From positions 48,473 through 112,472 of the forward strand of contig NZ_JACAFP010000012.1 in NCBI RefSeq assembly GCF_015354505.1: 64,000 bases of DNA, given 5' to 3'. The notes under the pieces are model-generated. The model saw nothing but the letters and a program-made list of their open reading frames with translations. It was not told the origin of the DNA and did no database searches. Source of the stretch: Microbacterium sp. UFMG61. Its GTDB lineage: Bacteria; Actinomycetota; Actinomycetes; Actinomycetales; Microbacteriaceae. Position numbers and translations under genes: made by a program. Shown here piece after piece: positions 29,088 to 38,521 of the stretch. How positions within the stretch are numbered: position 1 is the stretch's first letter; each line of letters begins with the position of its first letter.

Positions 29088-30184
29088 CGGGCACCTCGAC
29101 ATCAAACGGGAACTCGCGCATCCTGTTCCTCTCGCACAGTCATCCGTTCGGTGCATTCCGGGTCGGGAGCCATCACTACGCGCGAGAGCTGTCGGCGCGC
29201 GGAGCCGATGTGGTGCACCTGAGTACGCCGATCTCGCTCATGCATCGGGTCACCGGGCGCGTGAAGAGGAGCGACCTCACGACGGTTCCGCGCGGTTCGC
29301 AGCGTGACGGTGATGGTGTGCTGCATATCGTTCCGCGCACGATCCTGCCCGCGCAGGCGGGAGCGCCGAGCGTCGCTCGACTGCTCGAGCGTGCGGGTGT
29401 CGCAGCGCGATTCGACGCGGTCCTGATCGATCAGCCGCTGCTGTGGGACGATTCCGTGCGCGCGCTCGGAGATTCGGTGATCTATCGCCCCACCGACCTC
29501 TACCCCTCGGGCCTCAAGAACTCGCTGCAGCAGCGCATCCTCGCTGCGGTCGACGGTGTGGTCGCCACGTCCGACGAGGTGCTGCGAGCGCTCGGACCCG
29601 TGCGTATTCCGTCGCTCGTTCTCGGCAACGGGGTCGACGTGCGGCGCTTCGCTGCGCTCGTCGATGAGGAGGCCCCGCGAGCCGCCCGGTGCGTCTACGT
29701 CGGCGCCCTGGACGACCGCTTCGATTGGGACCGTGTCGACGCCTGGGCGCAGGCGCACCCTGACGTCGACTTCGTCATCGCGGGGCCGGATGCACGCCCT
29801 GCGCACCCCCTGCCCTCGAACGTCGACCTGGTCGGCCCCGTGCCCTACGCGGAGGTCCCGGCATTGCTGCACACCGCTCGGGTGGGGCTGCTGCCACTCT
29901 CCGACAACCCCCTCAACGCCGGGCGCAGCCCGATGAAGCTCTACGAGTATCTGGCTGCAGGTCTCGCTGTCGTCGCGCGCGAGACACCGGGCATCCGAGG
30001 GCGTTCCGAGGTCGGCGTCGATGTGTACACCGGCGACGGAGATGCGGATGCCGCGCTCGACCGCGCCCTTTCGACGCCGTCCCTGAACCGCGCCGGTGTC
30101 CACGCCGCAGCCGCGGAGTCGTGGGTGCAGAAGGCCGAGGCGCTCGAGGAGTTCGTGCGCACGGTCCGACATCTTCTCGACTGA
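29084..30184 (+). CDS. GT4-family glycosyltransferase
   Basis: A 366-aa GT-B enzyme. The N-terminal half has ILFLSHSHPFGAFRVGSHHY and DAVLIDQPLLWDD. The C-terminal half has the donor-binding end: VGLLPLSDNPLNAGRSPMKL then YEYLAAGLAVVARETPGI. Length is standard. The ATG at 29084 overlaps the pyruvyl transferase stop, so the two are coupled. It converges with the next gene, and the last 12 bases of its coding sequence form one arm of a shared palindrome. Donor and acceptor are not predictable. Confidence 0.87.
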   Translation: MTGTSTSNGNSRILFLSHSHPFGAFRVGSHHYARELSARGADVVHLSTPISLMHRVTGRVKRSDLTTVPRGSQRDGDGVLHIVPRTILPAQAGAPSVARLLERAGVAARFDAVLIDQPLLWDDSVRALGDSVIYRPTDLYPSGLKNSLQQRILAAVDGVVATSDEVLRALGPVRIPSLVLGNGVDVRRFAALVDEEAPRAARCVYVGALDDRFDWDRVDAWAQAHPDVDFVIAGPDARPAHPLPSNVDLVGPVPYAEVPALLHTARVGLLPLSDNPLNAGRSPMKLYEYLAAGLAVVARETPGIRGRSEVGVDVYTGDGDADAALDRALSTPSLNRAGVHAAAAESWVQKAEALEEFVRTVRHLLD

Positions 30185-30199
30185 GCGTCAGTCGAGAAG
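30173..30199. terminator. Palindrome made of two convergent gene ends (bidirectional terminator)
   Basis: CTTCTCGACTGA (30173-30184) and its exact complement (30188-30199) surround a GCG loop. Each arm ends in the TGA stop codon of one of the two convergent genes, so both proteins end in Leu-Leu-Asp. A 12-bp perfect stem could stop transcripts from both sides, although no T-run follows. Confidence 0.8.
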
Positions 30200-31156
30200 G
30201 CGCGCGATCGTGTCGGAGATGATCTGCGCGGTTCGGCCCCAGTCGTACCCTGGGGGTGGATCCACGCGGCGTGGAGACTGCACGGCAGCTGTCAGAGCGC
30301 TCGACCACTCCTGCGGGTCGTCGGGAGAGCCCACCGCCCAGCCGCGGCCAACGACGATCTCCGCCACGGCTTCGCACCCCGACCAATGGATGACGGGCAC
30401 TCCGCATCGGATCGACTCGAGGGCGGGGAGCCCGAATCCCTCGAGGGTCGAGGGCATCACCGTGGCTGCTGCGCCGCGGTAGAGGTCGGCGAGCTCGTCG
30501 TCGTCGACGCCGCTCATCCAGTGCACCCGGTCGCCGATGCTCCGGCGCCCCGCGCGGGCGTCGAGGTCGGCGATCTCATGCTCGGGGACGACCGCGACGA
30601 GGCGGACATCACGCGCGACGACGAGCGCGTCGAGCACGGTGTCGAGGTTCTTGTGTGCCCGGCCGTTGCCGACGAACAGCACGTAGGGATCGGCAAGGCT
30701 CGTCGCTGCCTCCGCGGGACTGAACGCCGCAGAGCATCCATTGCCCGCGTTCACTATCTCGACGGCGTCGTCGCCGACCCACGTGCGGATCGCTCGGGCC
30801 GAGGTCTCGGACACCGTCAGCACGACCCCGGTTCGGCGCACGACATCGCGCACGGGACCCGCGTAGTAGGCAGCGAATTTCCAGCAGCTCAGCCCGGATC
30901 CGCGCAGCTGGATGAGGTCGTGCAGGGTGAGCAGCTGACGTCGAGCACGGACGAGAGCGCCGTACCCGGGGGAGTAGACGAGTGCATCGCGAGCCGTAGC
31001 CGGGCCCACGCCGCGAAAGGCGTCGACCGCGGTGAACGGAGAGCCATCGAGACCGAGTGGCTCCCACGGCACGGTGAGTCGGGGTAACACCTCGGCGGCG
31101 TAGCGGCCGATGCCGTGCGCGCCGCGGTAGCGGTCATCGACGAACAGAGTGCTCAT
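30188..31156 (-). CDS. GT4-family glycosyltransferase
   Basis: A 322-aa GT-B enzyme, somewhat short. It starts TLFVDDRYRGAHGIGRYAAE and has LLTLHDLIQL, LFVGNGRAHKNLDTVL and the end signature MPSTLEGFGLPALESIRCG. These match mannosyltransferase-like GT4 enzymes. The ATG at 31156 overlaps the stop of the upstream gene (ATGA on the minus strand); an in-frame extension to 31207 would run into that gene. It is the downstream member of a two-gene minus-strand operon. Confidence 0.88.
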   Translation of the reverse strand: MSTLFVDDRYRGAHGIGRYAAEVLPRLTVPWEPLGLDGSPFTAVDAFRGVGPATARDALVYSPGYGALVRARRQLLTLHDLIQLRGSGLSCWKFAAYYAGPVRDVVRRTGVVLTVSETSARAIRTWVGDDAVEIVNAGNGCSAAFSPAEAATSLADPYVLFVGNGRAHKNLDTVLDALVVARDVRLVAVVPEHEIADLDARAGRRSIGDRVHWMSGVDDDELADLYRGAAATVMPSTLEGFGLPALESIRCGVPVIHWSGCEAVAEIVVGRGWAVGSPDDPQEWSSALTAAVQSPRRVDPPPGYDWGRTAQIISDTIARLLD

Positions 31157-32280
31157 GCTCGCCTCAGCCCTGGCACGTGTGCTCCGTCGACGGAGTCGGC
31201 GACCCACTGGCGGATGCGGTCGGCGAACACCTCTTCGGAGAAGGTCATCGCCTGCGCCCGGCAGGCCTCCGGTGACAGCGTGGCGGCCAGCTCGACCGCC
31301 CTGCGCATCTCGTCGCGCGACCAGTCCTCGACGAGAGCGCCGGTGCGCCCGTGCACGATCGTCTCGGCTGCTCCACCGACGGCGTTGGCGATCACCGGAC
31401 GCCCTGCGGCCATCGCCTCGACCGGCACGATGCCGAAGTCCTCGACCGCGGGGAAGACGAGGGCGATACTGCGCTGCAGAAGCGCCCTGTACAGCTCAGC
31501 ACCGGGGGAGGGGACGAAGAAGACCGCGCCGCCGGCCCGCTCATCGGCGAATGCACGCAGTCGGGCCTCGTCGGGGCCGGCGCCCGCGAGGACCACCGGC
31601 ACGCCCGCCGCGATGCCCGCGTCGATCACGAGTTCCAGCCGCTTGTACGGGATGAATCGGGAGAAGCCGAGCAGGAAGCGCTCCGGAAGGCGCGCGAGGG
31701 TGTCGAGGTCGCGCTGGTCCGGCGCCGCGGGGCGGAGGAAGCCGGTCACGTCGACCGGCGGATGGATCACGGTGCAGTCGCGATGCCAGGCGTCCTCGAT
31801 GCGCTTCTGCACGAAGACGCTGTTCGCGGCGATCGCGACCGGCTCCTGCGCGCGGCGGCGATCGAGCCCTTTCAGGGCGCTCGCAGCCATTCTCGCGGGC
31901 AGCGAGTCGCCGCGGGCATCGAGCTCAGGGTTCCAGATATAGCGGGCAGGGGTGTGGGCGTAGACGAGCTTCGGGGCCTCGCGTGCCGACCCGGCGAATC
32001 TCGCGTGGTGGGCGAAGAGATGCGAGCTGGCGAGAACCCAGTCGGCGTCGACGGGCGGAAGAGTTCGCCACGCAAGAGGCATCAGCGGCACAGCTGCGGC
32101 CTTGCGACGGCGCAGCGGCGTCTTGGCGAGCCAGGTCTCACCGTCGACAGAGAAACGGCCATCGCTGTCGTTCCACAGGCAGTAGCGCGCGGCATCCGGG
32201 AAGATCCGCGTCAGCGCCTCGAAGACGTTCTCCGACCCGCCTCGCGGCGCGAGCCACTCGTGCACCAGGGCGCCGCTCAC
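31153..32280 (-). CDS. GT4-family glycosyltransferase
   Basis: A 375-aa GT-B enzyme. ALVHEWLAPRGGSENVFEAL is the typical N-terminal strand and glycine loop, KLVYAHTPARYIWNPEL follows, and the C-terminal half has LLGFSRFIPYKRLELVIDA and FPAVEDFGIVPVEAMAAGRP. The GTG start at 32280 is chosen because a GAGGAGG site lies just upstream on the minus strand; the open frame reaches 32445 without a better start. It is followed by a coupled GT4 gene and is divergent from the glycosidase gene. Confidence 0.88.
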   Translation of the reverse strand: MSGALVHEWLAPRGGSENVFEALTRIFPDAARYCLWNDSDGRFSVDGETWLAKTPLRRRKAAAVPLMPLAWRTLPPVDADWVLASSHLFAHHARFAGSAREAPKLVYAHTPARYIWNPELDARGDSLPARMAASALKGLDRRRAQEPVAIAANSVFVQKRIEDAWHRDCTVIHPPVDVTGFLRPAAPDQRDLDTLARLPERFLLGFSRFIPYKRLELVIDAGIAAGVPVVLAGAGPDEARLRAFADERAGGAVFFVPSPGAELYRALLQRSIALVFPAVEDFGIVPVEAMAAGRPVIANAVGGAAETIVHGRTGALVEDWSRDEMRRAVELAATLSPEACRAQAMTFSEEVFADRIRQWVADSVDGAHVPGLRRA

Positions 32281-32440
32281 GGCGTCCTCCTCTTCTCGAA
32301 GGGAGCCCAGGCGCGGAGTCGTGCAGAGGCCTGTGGACGCATGGGTCGAGTCTAGGGAAGTTCTCGGCGGTGATCTCCTCGCGCCGGAAGCCTCGAATGC
32401 CGTGGCACGCACTGTCAGCTTCGTCCCGACCACGACCCGA

Positions 32441-32446
32441 TACATT
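32441..32446 (+). promoter_or_regulatory. Possible -10 box upstream of the glycosidase gene (TACATT)
   Basis: TACATT lies 31 bases before the ATG at 32478 in the divergent region. No good -35 is visible. Transcription would start near 32453 and leave room for the ribosome binding site. Confidence 0.4.
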
Positions 32447-32477
32447 GGAACGGAACATTTCCGGGGGAGAGGACACG

Positions 32478-34556
32478 ATGGCTCTGCGCGCCACCAAGAA
32501 GACGATCATCATCGCCAGTGCGGTCGCCGTGCTCCTTGTCGGAGGGACCGCGACTGCGGCCGTCATGGTGCTCAACTCGCAACAGCAGCCGCAGGCGGAG
32601 GCGACCCGAGCGCCGCAGCCCACCCCCACGCCCACGCCGGTCGTGACCGATCCGCCCGCCGTCGTGCCCGTCACGAACGTCGCAAGAGCCTCCGTGGACG
32701 GATGGACCCTCGCCGACCGCACGCTGGTCGGCACCGTGCTGCCCGAGGTCGGCGCCGCCGCGAGTGGGGCGGTCTCGCTGCGGGTGGATGCTCCCGCCGA
32801 CGATGCCGACATCATCGCTGCCAGCGCGCCTGTCACGCTCGCTCCCGCCGCGGAGTACACCCTCAGGCTGTCGGCGCGCGTTCTCGCAGAAGAGAAGATC
32901 GCTTCGGGCATCCGCCTGACGGTCGCGGGCCAGACCTTCGAACTGCCCGAGCTTGACGCGGAGTGGGAGCCGATCGAGTTCCCGTTCACCTCCCCGGCCG
33001 ACGCGGCTGCCTCATCGATCGACGTCGTGCTGTCGGGTGCCGTCCGCGGCTTCGGAATCGACGATGTCTCGATCATGGGAGGTGACGGTGCCGAACTCGT
33101 GCCGAACGGCTCGTTCGAGGCCGTGCAGACGCCGTCGGGCATCGTCAACGATTCTCTCGTCATGACCGGTGAGTCGGCGCTGCTCGCCGTCTCACTGCCG
33201 GAGGGGCCCGTGAGCTGGACCGCGACGTCGACGGCGGGGGGCGAGCCGATCACGGGGGAGTCCGCGGTCGCAGGGGCGCTCGCGGCTCTGCCGCTGACCG
33301 GCGTCTCGCAGGGACACTACGAGGTCTCCGTCAACGACGCATCCGGGCGTCAGATCCAGACGGCCGTCGCCATCATCGACACCGACGGCTTCTCGATCGC
33401 GCAGGACGGACGCTTCGGCGTCGCTGCCCACGTCGAGAAGGAGACCTTCATAGGCACGGGCTCGCTCGCCGCCGCGCTCGGATTCGCCGAGGTGCGCAAC
33501 GACATCTCCTGGGAGCGGAACGAGAAGACCCCCGGGCAGTATGTGTGGGACCCGAACTACGAGCGTGAGTTCTCTCGCATGCATGCGAACGACGTGAAGC
33601 TGCTGGGCCTCGTCGTCTACGGCAACCGGCTCTATGGAAGCCGGAAGGCGCCCGGCAGCGAGCAGTCGATCCAGGCGTACGGTGCCTATGCCAAGGCGGT
33701 CGCCGACAGGTTCGACCTGGTCGGTCTCGAGGTGCTCAACGAGTTCAACCATCGGGAGAACGACACCGCCTGCGGCCCGGCGCCCTCGTGCTACGTGCCG
33801 ATCGCGCAGGCCGTGCAGGACCACGTGGGCGCGGCGCATCCGGACCTCCCGATCGTCACGGGTTCCACCGCTCTCTACGATCGCGACTGGTTCGTCGGGT
33901 TCTGGCAGGCGGGCGGGCTCGCGGTGACCGACGTGGCGAGCTACCACCCGTACGAGTCCTGGATCAACCGCGACTCCGACCTGATCGCCGGAACCGTGCA
34001 GCAGTCCTACGCCGACATGCAGGAGTTCGCGGGCGAGACGCGACCCGTGTGGGTGACGGAGATGGGTTTCCCCACCCACTACGACGGTGTCGGCGCTCTC
34101 GAGCAGGGGCAGATGCTGGTACGCAACGAGGCACTCGCCTTCGCGAACGGCGTCGAGAAGTACTTCTGGTATGACCTGATCAACGACACCCCTGATCTCG
34201 CGGCAGGCGAGTCGAACTTCGGTCTCTACGAGAACAGCCCGCGAGCGAACGTCGTCGCGCTGGCTCCGAAGCCGGGTGCTTTCGCCCAGGCCCTGATGAT
34301 CGCGCAGCTCGGTGGCAAGGACTTCTCGTCGGAGGAGTCCGATGAGACGAGCACCGTGACGGTGTTCGGGACGGGCGACGAGACGACCCGGGTCGCGTGG
34401 GCGGCGCAGGGTGACGTGCAGCGCACGTTCGCGTCGGATGTCGCGGTGACCGTGACGGATATGTCAGGGAACGCAGAACTGGTGGAGTCGGAAGACGGAG
34501 AGGTCACGGTGACGCTCGGTGCGTCTCCGGTCTTCATCACACCGGAGGCAGAATGA
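32478..34556 (+). CDS. Secreted or membrane-anchored glycosidase, GH39/PslG-like
   Basis: A 692-aa protein. An N-terminal helix (residues 8-30, IIIASAVAVLLVGGTATAAV) is a signal anchor or signal peptide, followed by a Pro/Thr-rich linker. Residues 65-200 look like a beta-sandwich module. The TIM-barrel domain is at about 310-610: VRNDISWERNEKTPGQYVW, VLNEFNHREN with the probable acid/base Glu, and WVTEMGFPTHYDG with the probable nucleophile Glu. A final small beta domain follows. ATG chosen because GGGGGAGAGGA precedes it. It may trim or release the exported glycan on the outside. Confidence 0.82.
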   Translation: MALRATKKTIIIASAVAVLLVGGTATAAVMVLNSQQQPQAEATRAPQPTPTPTPVVTDPPAVVPVTNVARASVDGWTLADRTLVGTVLPEVGAAASGAVSLRVDAPADDADIIAASAPVTLAPAAEYTLRLSARVLAEEKIASGIRLTVAGQTFELPELDAEWEPIEFPFTSPADAAASSIDVVLSGAVRGFGIDDVSIMGGDGAELVPNGSFEAVQTPSGIVNDSLVMTGESALLAVSLPEGPVSWTATSTAGGEPITGESAVAGALAALPLTGVSQGHYEVSVNDASGRQIQTAVAIIDTDGFSIAQDGRFGVAAHVEKETFIGTGSLAAALGFAEVRNDISWERNEKTPGQYVWDPNYEREFSRMHANDVKLLGLVVYGNRLYGSRKAPGSEQSIQAYGAYAKAVADRFDLVGLEVLNEFNHRENDTACGPAPSCYVPIAQAVQDHVGAAHPDLPIVTGSTALYDRDWFVGFWQAGGLAVTDVASYHPYESWINRDSDLIAGTVQQSYADMQEFAGETRPVWVTEMGFPTHYDGVGALEQGQMLVRNEALAFANGVEKYFWYDLINDTPDLAAGESNFGLYENSPRANVVALAPKPGAFAQALMIAQLGGKDFSSEESDETSTVTVFGTGDETTRVAWAAQGDVQRTFASDVAVTVTDMSGNAELVESEDGEVTVTLGASPVFITPEAE

Positions 34557-34629
34557 GTGCCACGGAATCGTGCAGAGCTGCCGAGAGTGAACCGAACCCG
34601 GTCGCTCCGGAAGGAAAGGTGCATCGTCC

Positions 34630-36366
34630 ATGAGTCCTGATCGTCAGGAAGCGCAGACCATCGACGAAGAGAAGACGGGCCGCCAGAGGCGTCGTCGTCG
34701 CGTCTGGGTGATTCTCAGCCTCGTCGTCATCGTTCTGCTCCTCGCCGTCTGCTGGGTCGGGCTGCGTGCCATCACCGTGAAGGACGGGTTGCTCAAGAGT
34801 CAGGAGCTGCTCAGCGACATCCAGAACGGTGGCGAGGCCCAGGAGCTGCTTCCGGAGCTCGCCGAGAACGCCGCCAGTGCAGGGTCCGCCGCGTCGGATC
34901 CGGTGTGGTGGCTCATGGAGTGGATTCCCGCCGTCGGCGACAACCTCAAGGGAGTGCGTCTCGCAGCGCAGTCGCTCGATGCGCTCGTGAACGGAGTCGC
35001 CGTGCCCGTGATGGGCACCGAGGGCTCCACGGGTTCGATCACGGAGAGGCTCCTCGATGCCTCCGCGGATCAGGGTGCGCGCATCACCGAACTCGCAGAC
35101 GGGCTGGAGTCTGTCTCGGACTCGCCGTTCCTCGTCTCGGTCGTGCGTGACGGGATCGACGACGTCGACAAGGTGATGTCGACCGCAGCCCCCGTGATCG
35201 CCACTCTGCCGTCCCTTCTGGGAGGTGACGGTGCGAAGAACTACCTGCTCGTCTTCCAGAACAACGCCGAGACGCTGGCGCTGGGTGGCAGCGCAGCGGC
35301 TCAGACGCTCGTCAAGGTCGACGGCGGCAAGATCGAGATGGGTTCTCAGGGCAACAGCGGCAGTTACCAGAACGGCGTCGCGGTCGATGTCGAGGTGCCG
35401 CCGAGCGCCATCGAGCTGTATACGAGCTACCTCGTGGACCACATCAACACGAGCATGAGCCGGCCCGACTTCCCCACTGCGGCCAAGATCATGAGGGCCT
35501 GGTGGCAGCGCGACATCGCCCCCGATGAGATCGCCGGAGTCATCTCGATCGACCCGATCGCGTTGTCGCGGATCCTCGTCGCGACCGGCCCGATCGAGCT
35601 CGCCTCGGGTGAGGTCCTCTCGGATGACAACGCCGTCTCGCTTCTGCTGAGCGAGGTCTACGGACGGTGGGATTCGTACAAGGAACCTGAACTCGTCGAC
35701 GGATTCTTCGCCGACACCGCAGCCGCCGTCTTCGACAAGATCGCCACCGGAGACTTCGACCTCAAGGACATGCTGTGGGCGGTCTCGGAGAGCGCCTCGC
35801 AGGGCAGCGTGCTGGTCTGGAGTGACGACTCGCAGGTAGCGGATGCCATCAAGGGCGCCCGTATCAGCGGCATCCTTCCCGACAACAACAAGAACACCAC
35901 CACGATGGGTGTCTACTTCAACAACACCAACGGCTCGAAGATCGACTACTTCACGGAGACCGCGACCTCTGCGAGGTCCACCTGCGAGGCGGGAACCGCC
36001 ACGTTCACCGCGGATGCATCGCTCACTCTGCCGCTGACGCAGCGGCAGGCTGAGGCACTGCCGCGCTACGTGCAGAGCATGACGTTCGGTGCTCGCTTCC
36101 GCGACACGATCTTCGTCTACGGCCCTCCCGGAACGACTCTGTCCGAGGCGGACTTCACCGGCGACGAGGTCTCGGTGACCCACAGTGGCATCGACGATCT
36201 CGGGCGCCCCGTCGTCGCGTTCGAGGCGTGGTTCGATCCGGGCGACTCGGTCTCGGTCACCGCGACGTTCGTCGGATCCGACGGCGACCACGGCCCTCTC
36301 ATGCTTCAGACGAACCCGATGGTGCGGGGCGCGAAGCCGGCCGTCACTGACGGGTGCTCCGGTTGA
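34630..36366 (+). CDS. DUF4012 domain membrane protein
   Basis: A 578-aa protein with a basic N-terminus (RQRRRRRV), one membrane helix (about residues 27-50, WVILSLVVIVLLLAVCWVGL) and a large outside domain. The domain begins after about residue 60 and includes the LLVFQNNAETLALGGS segment that characterises DUF4012. DUF4012 proteins occur in surface-glycan clusters of Actinobacteria and Chloroflexi; function is unknown. It lies 73 bases after the glycosidase gene, with a GGAAGG site upstream, and may be in the same transcript. Confidence 0.88.
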   Translation: MSPDRQEAQTIDEEKTGRQRRRRRVWVILSLVVIVLLLAVCWVGLRAITVKDGLLKSQELLSDIQNGGEAQELLPELAENAASAGSAASDPVWWLMEWIPAVGDNLKGVRLAAQSLDALVNGVAVPVMGTEGSTGSITERLLDASADQGARITELADGLESVSDSPFLVSVVRDGIDDVDKVMSTAAPVIATLPSLLGGDGAKNYLLVFQNNAETLALGGSAAAQTLVKVDGGKIEMGSQGNSGSYQNGVAVDVEVPPSAIELYTSYLVDHINTSMSRPDFPTAAKIMRAWWQRDIAPDEIAGVISIDPIALSRILVATGPIELASGEVLSDDNAVSLLLSEVYGRWDSYKEPELVDGFFADTAAAVFDKIATGDFDLKDMLWAVSESASQGSVLVWSDDSQVADAIKGARISGILPDNNKNTTTMGVYFNNTNGSKIDYFTETATSARSTCEAGTATFTADASLTLPLTQRQAEALPRYVQSMTFGARFRDTIFVYGPPGTTLSEADFTGDEVSVTHSGIDDLGRPVVAFEAWFDPGDSVSVTATFVGSDGDHGPLMLQTNPMVRGAKPAVTDGCSG

Positions 36367-36403
36367 GCGCTGCACGAGTACTGCCGTAATATCCTTCGAC
36401 CGG

Positions 36404-36409
36404 TATTAT
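36404..36409 (+). promoter_or_regulatory. Possible -10 box for the sugar transferase gene (TATTAT)
   Basis: TATTAT lies 30 bases before the GTG start at 36440. TAATA (36387-36391) and TATTA (36404-36408) form a short inverted repeat around it. No -35 is visible, so the call is weak. Confidence 0.35.
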
Positions 36410-36439
36410 GGCTGGCGTTCTGACGTCGGACCGGAGGGG

Positions 36440-37951
36440 GTGAGAGTCGTCGTCGTTCAACTCGATCACGGTGACTCCAGCTCAGACGGCGGAGCGAGAG
36501 GCGGTACGCGGCTTCCCGAGTACAAGTCGCGGCGCCTCATGTGGAACCGTCGGTACGCGAGTCGTCTGTTCTACAGCGACCTCATCGTGATGGTCGTCGC
36601 GCTGTTGATCTCCGGGGCGATCTTGCTGCCCAGACTTCCGGCGGGCGTGCTCTGGCCGAGCGGGCCCCGGGTCTCCTATCTGTCCGCACTGATCGTGATC
36701 GGCGTGGTCTGGCTGATCGCCCTCGATGCGACGGACTCGCGCGACCGGCACATCGTCGGTCAGGGAGCCGACGAATACCGGCGCATCGTCAACGCCTCGG
36801 TCGCGGTCTTCGCCCTCACCGTCGCGATCGCGTTCTTCCTCGGGATCGAGCTCTCGCGACTGCTGGTGGCCGTCGTCTTCCCGGTCGGACTGATGCTCCT
36901 GCTCCTGTCGCGCTGGCTGTGCCGGCAGTGGCTTCGTGGACGTCAGAAGACGGGCCAGTACCTGCACCGTGCGGTGGTGATCGGCGAGCCGTCGAAGGTC
37001 GCGCATGTCGCGCGCGAGATCCGCCGCGCCAAGAGCAGCGGCTACGAGATCGTCGGCGTCATCACCGAAGGCACGTCGGCTGCCGACATCTCGGGATTCG
37101 AGGTGCTCGGCAGCATCGCGAATGTCGAGGGCGTTCTCGACGACCTGCGCTTCGACGCGCTCATCATCGTCGGATCCGACGATCTCGACCCCCTGACGCT
37201 GCGTCGCCTCGGGTACGCGGTGTCGGATCGTGACATCCAGCTCATCATGGCGCCGGTGATGACCGATATCGCAGGTCCTCGTCTGCACACGACCCCCGTC
37301 GCCGGACTGCCGCTCGTGCATGTCGACTATCCCCGTATGGAGGGGTCCGAGCGCTTCCTCAAACGCAGCTTCGACATCGTCGGATCCTTCGTGCTCCTGG
37401 TCCTGCTCTCTCCGGTGTTCCTCGCCACCGCGATCGCAGTCCGGGTCGACGGGCCAGGCGGCGTCTTCTATCGCCAGGACCGGATCGGTCGAGGCGGGCA
37501 CACCTTCGGCATGCTCAAGTTCCGGTCGATGGTCGCTGACGCCGATGACCAGCTGGCGACCCTGCTCGACATGCAGGGCGACGGTGGCACGCCGCTGTTC
37601 AAGATCAACGACGATCCGCGCATCACGGGTGTCGGACGTTTCCTCCGGCGGCACTCCATCGACGAGCTCCCGCAGCTCATCAACGTGTTCCGCGGAGACA
37701 TGAGTCTGGTCGGCCCCCGGCCGCAGCGAGCGACCGAGGTCGCACTCTATGACGACTTCGAACACCGGCGGCTCCTCGTCAAGCCGGGCATGAGTGGCCT
37801 GTGGCAGGTCAGCGGACGCTCGACCCTCTCGTGGGAGGAGACGATCCGTCTCGACCTCTACTACGTCGAGAACTGGTCGCTCACGCAGGACTTCGTCATC
37901 CTGTTCCGCACCATCAGGGCAGTAGTGGCGCCGGGCGTGAGCGCTCACTGA
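36440..37951 (+). CDS. Exopolysaccharide polyprenyl glycosylphosphotransferase
   Basis: A 503-aa enzyme that puts the first sugar phosphate on undecaprenyl phosphate. Four membrane helices lie at about residues 45-165, followed by a Rossmann-like region with a CoA-binding-like fold (VVIGEPSKVAHVAREI) and then the catalytic domain. The catalytic part starts after a fifth helix at about 315 and has KFRSMVADAD, RRHSIDELPQLINVFRGDMS and LVGPRP, all typical of bacterial sugar transferases. The GTG start at 36440 has GGAGG only two bases before it; the ATG at 36539 is a possible alternative, but family members usually have about 30 residues before the first helix. Confidence 0.92.
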   Translation: MRVVVVQLDHGDSSSDGGARGGTRLPEYKSRRLMWNRRYASRLFYSDLIVMVVALLISGAILLPRLPAGVLWPSGPRVSYLSALIVIGVVWLIALDATDSRDRHIVGQGADEYRRIVNASVAVFALTVAIAFFLGIELSRLLVAVVFPVGLMLLLLSRWLCRQWLRGRQKTGQYLHRAVVIGEPSKVAHVAREIRRAKSSGYEIVGVITEGTSAADISGFEVLGSIANVEGVLDDLRFDALIIVGSDDLDPLTLRRLGYAVSDRDIQLIMAPVMTDIAGPRLHTTPVAGLPLVHVDYPRMEGSERFLKRSFDIVGSFVLLVLLSPVFLATAIAVRVDGPGGVFYRQDRIGRGGHTFGMLKFRSMVADADDQLATLLDMQGDGGTPLFKINDDPRITGVGRFLRRHSIDELPQLINVFRGDMSLVGPRPQRATEVALYDDFEHRRLLVKPGMSGLWQVSGRSTLSWEETIRLDLYYVENWSLTQDFVILFRTIRAVVAPGVSAH

Positions 37952-37998
37952 TCTGTAGACCGCCCGCGCGGTGACGGCGATTGCACCCTCGCCCTGGG

Positions 37999-38004
37999 TA
38001 CATT
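37999..38004 (+). promoter_or_regulatory. Predicted -10 box of a leaderless transcript (TACATT)
   Basis: TACATT lies seven bases before the ATG at 38012; no ribosome binding site separates them. Confidence 0.45.
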
Positions 38005-38011
38005 CGAGACC

Positions 38012-38521
38012 ATGAGATCCCCCCTTGCGACGCGTCTCGCTGCGAGTGCTCTGGCCATCGTCATACTCGCAACTGCGGCAGGCTGCGCCGCGGATGCCGA
38101 CGCGACTGCCCCTGCTCCGACATCGACAGCCACCTCGACTCCCGAACCGACGCCGTCGGCTACGGTTCCGACCGCTGAGCCGACGCCCACGGCCGAGCCT
38201 TCAGCGACACCCGGGCCGGAGTACGGCGCCTTCACCTTCGAGCAGCTCGCACAGATCTGCATCGACGCGACCGTCTCGACCTTCGCTCCGGACGTCGTCT
38301 TCGACGCTCCTAACACGCGTATCGAGCAGCGCATCGTTACTCCGGAATGGCTCGTCATCGTACCGGCGGCGACCATGGGTTATCAGGGGCAGTCGGTGTG
38401 CACCATCGGCGGCACGCCGGACGCCCCGGAGATGGAGCTGGGTTCGGGATCGATCGAGCAGCTGCCTGAAGAGCAGATCCAGAACCTGATCCGCGGCGAG
38501 AATGAGGGGGGCGATCGCTAG
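38012..38521 (+). CDS. Small lipoprotein, unknown function
   Basis: A 169-aa protein with a lipoprotein signal: basic N-terminus, hydrophobic core (LAASALAIVILATAAG) and lipobox TAAGC, with lipidation expected at Cys25. A Pro/Thr/Ala-rich linker (residues 30-70) leads to a small domain (75-150) with two cysteines (LAQICID, QSVCTIG) that may form a disulfide. The stop codon shares one base with the GTG of the next gene, so it is coupled to the M23 peptidase. Role in wall or polysaccharide attachment is a guess from context. Confidence 0.8.
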   Translation: MRSPLATRLAASALAIVILATAAGCAADADATAPAPTSTATSTPEPTPSATVPTAEPTPTAEPSATPGPEYGAFTFEQLAQICIDATVSTFAPDVVFDAPNTRIEQRIVTPEWLVIVPAATMGYQGQSVCTIGGTPDAPEMELGSGSIEQLPEEQIQNLIRGENEGGDR

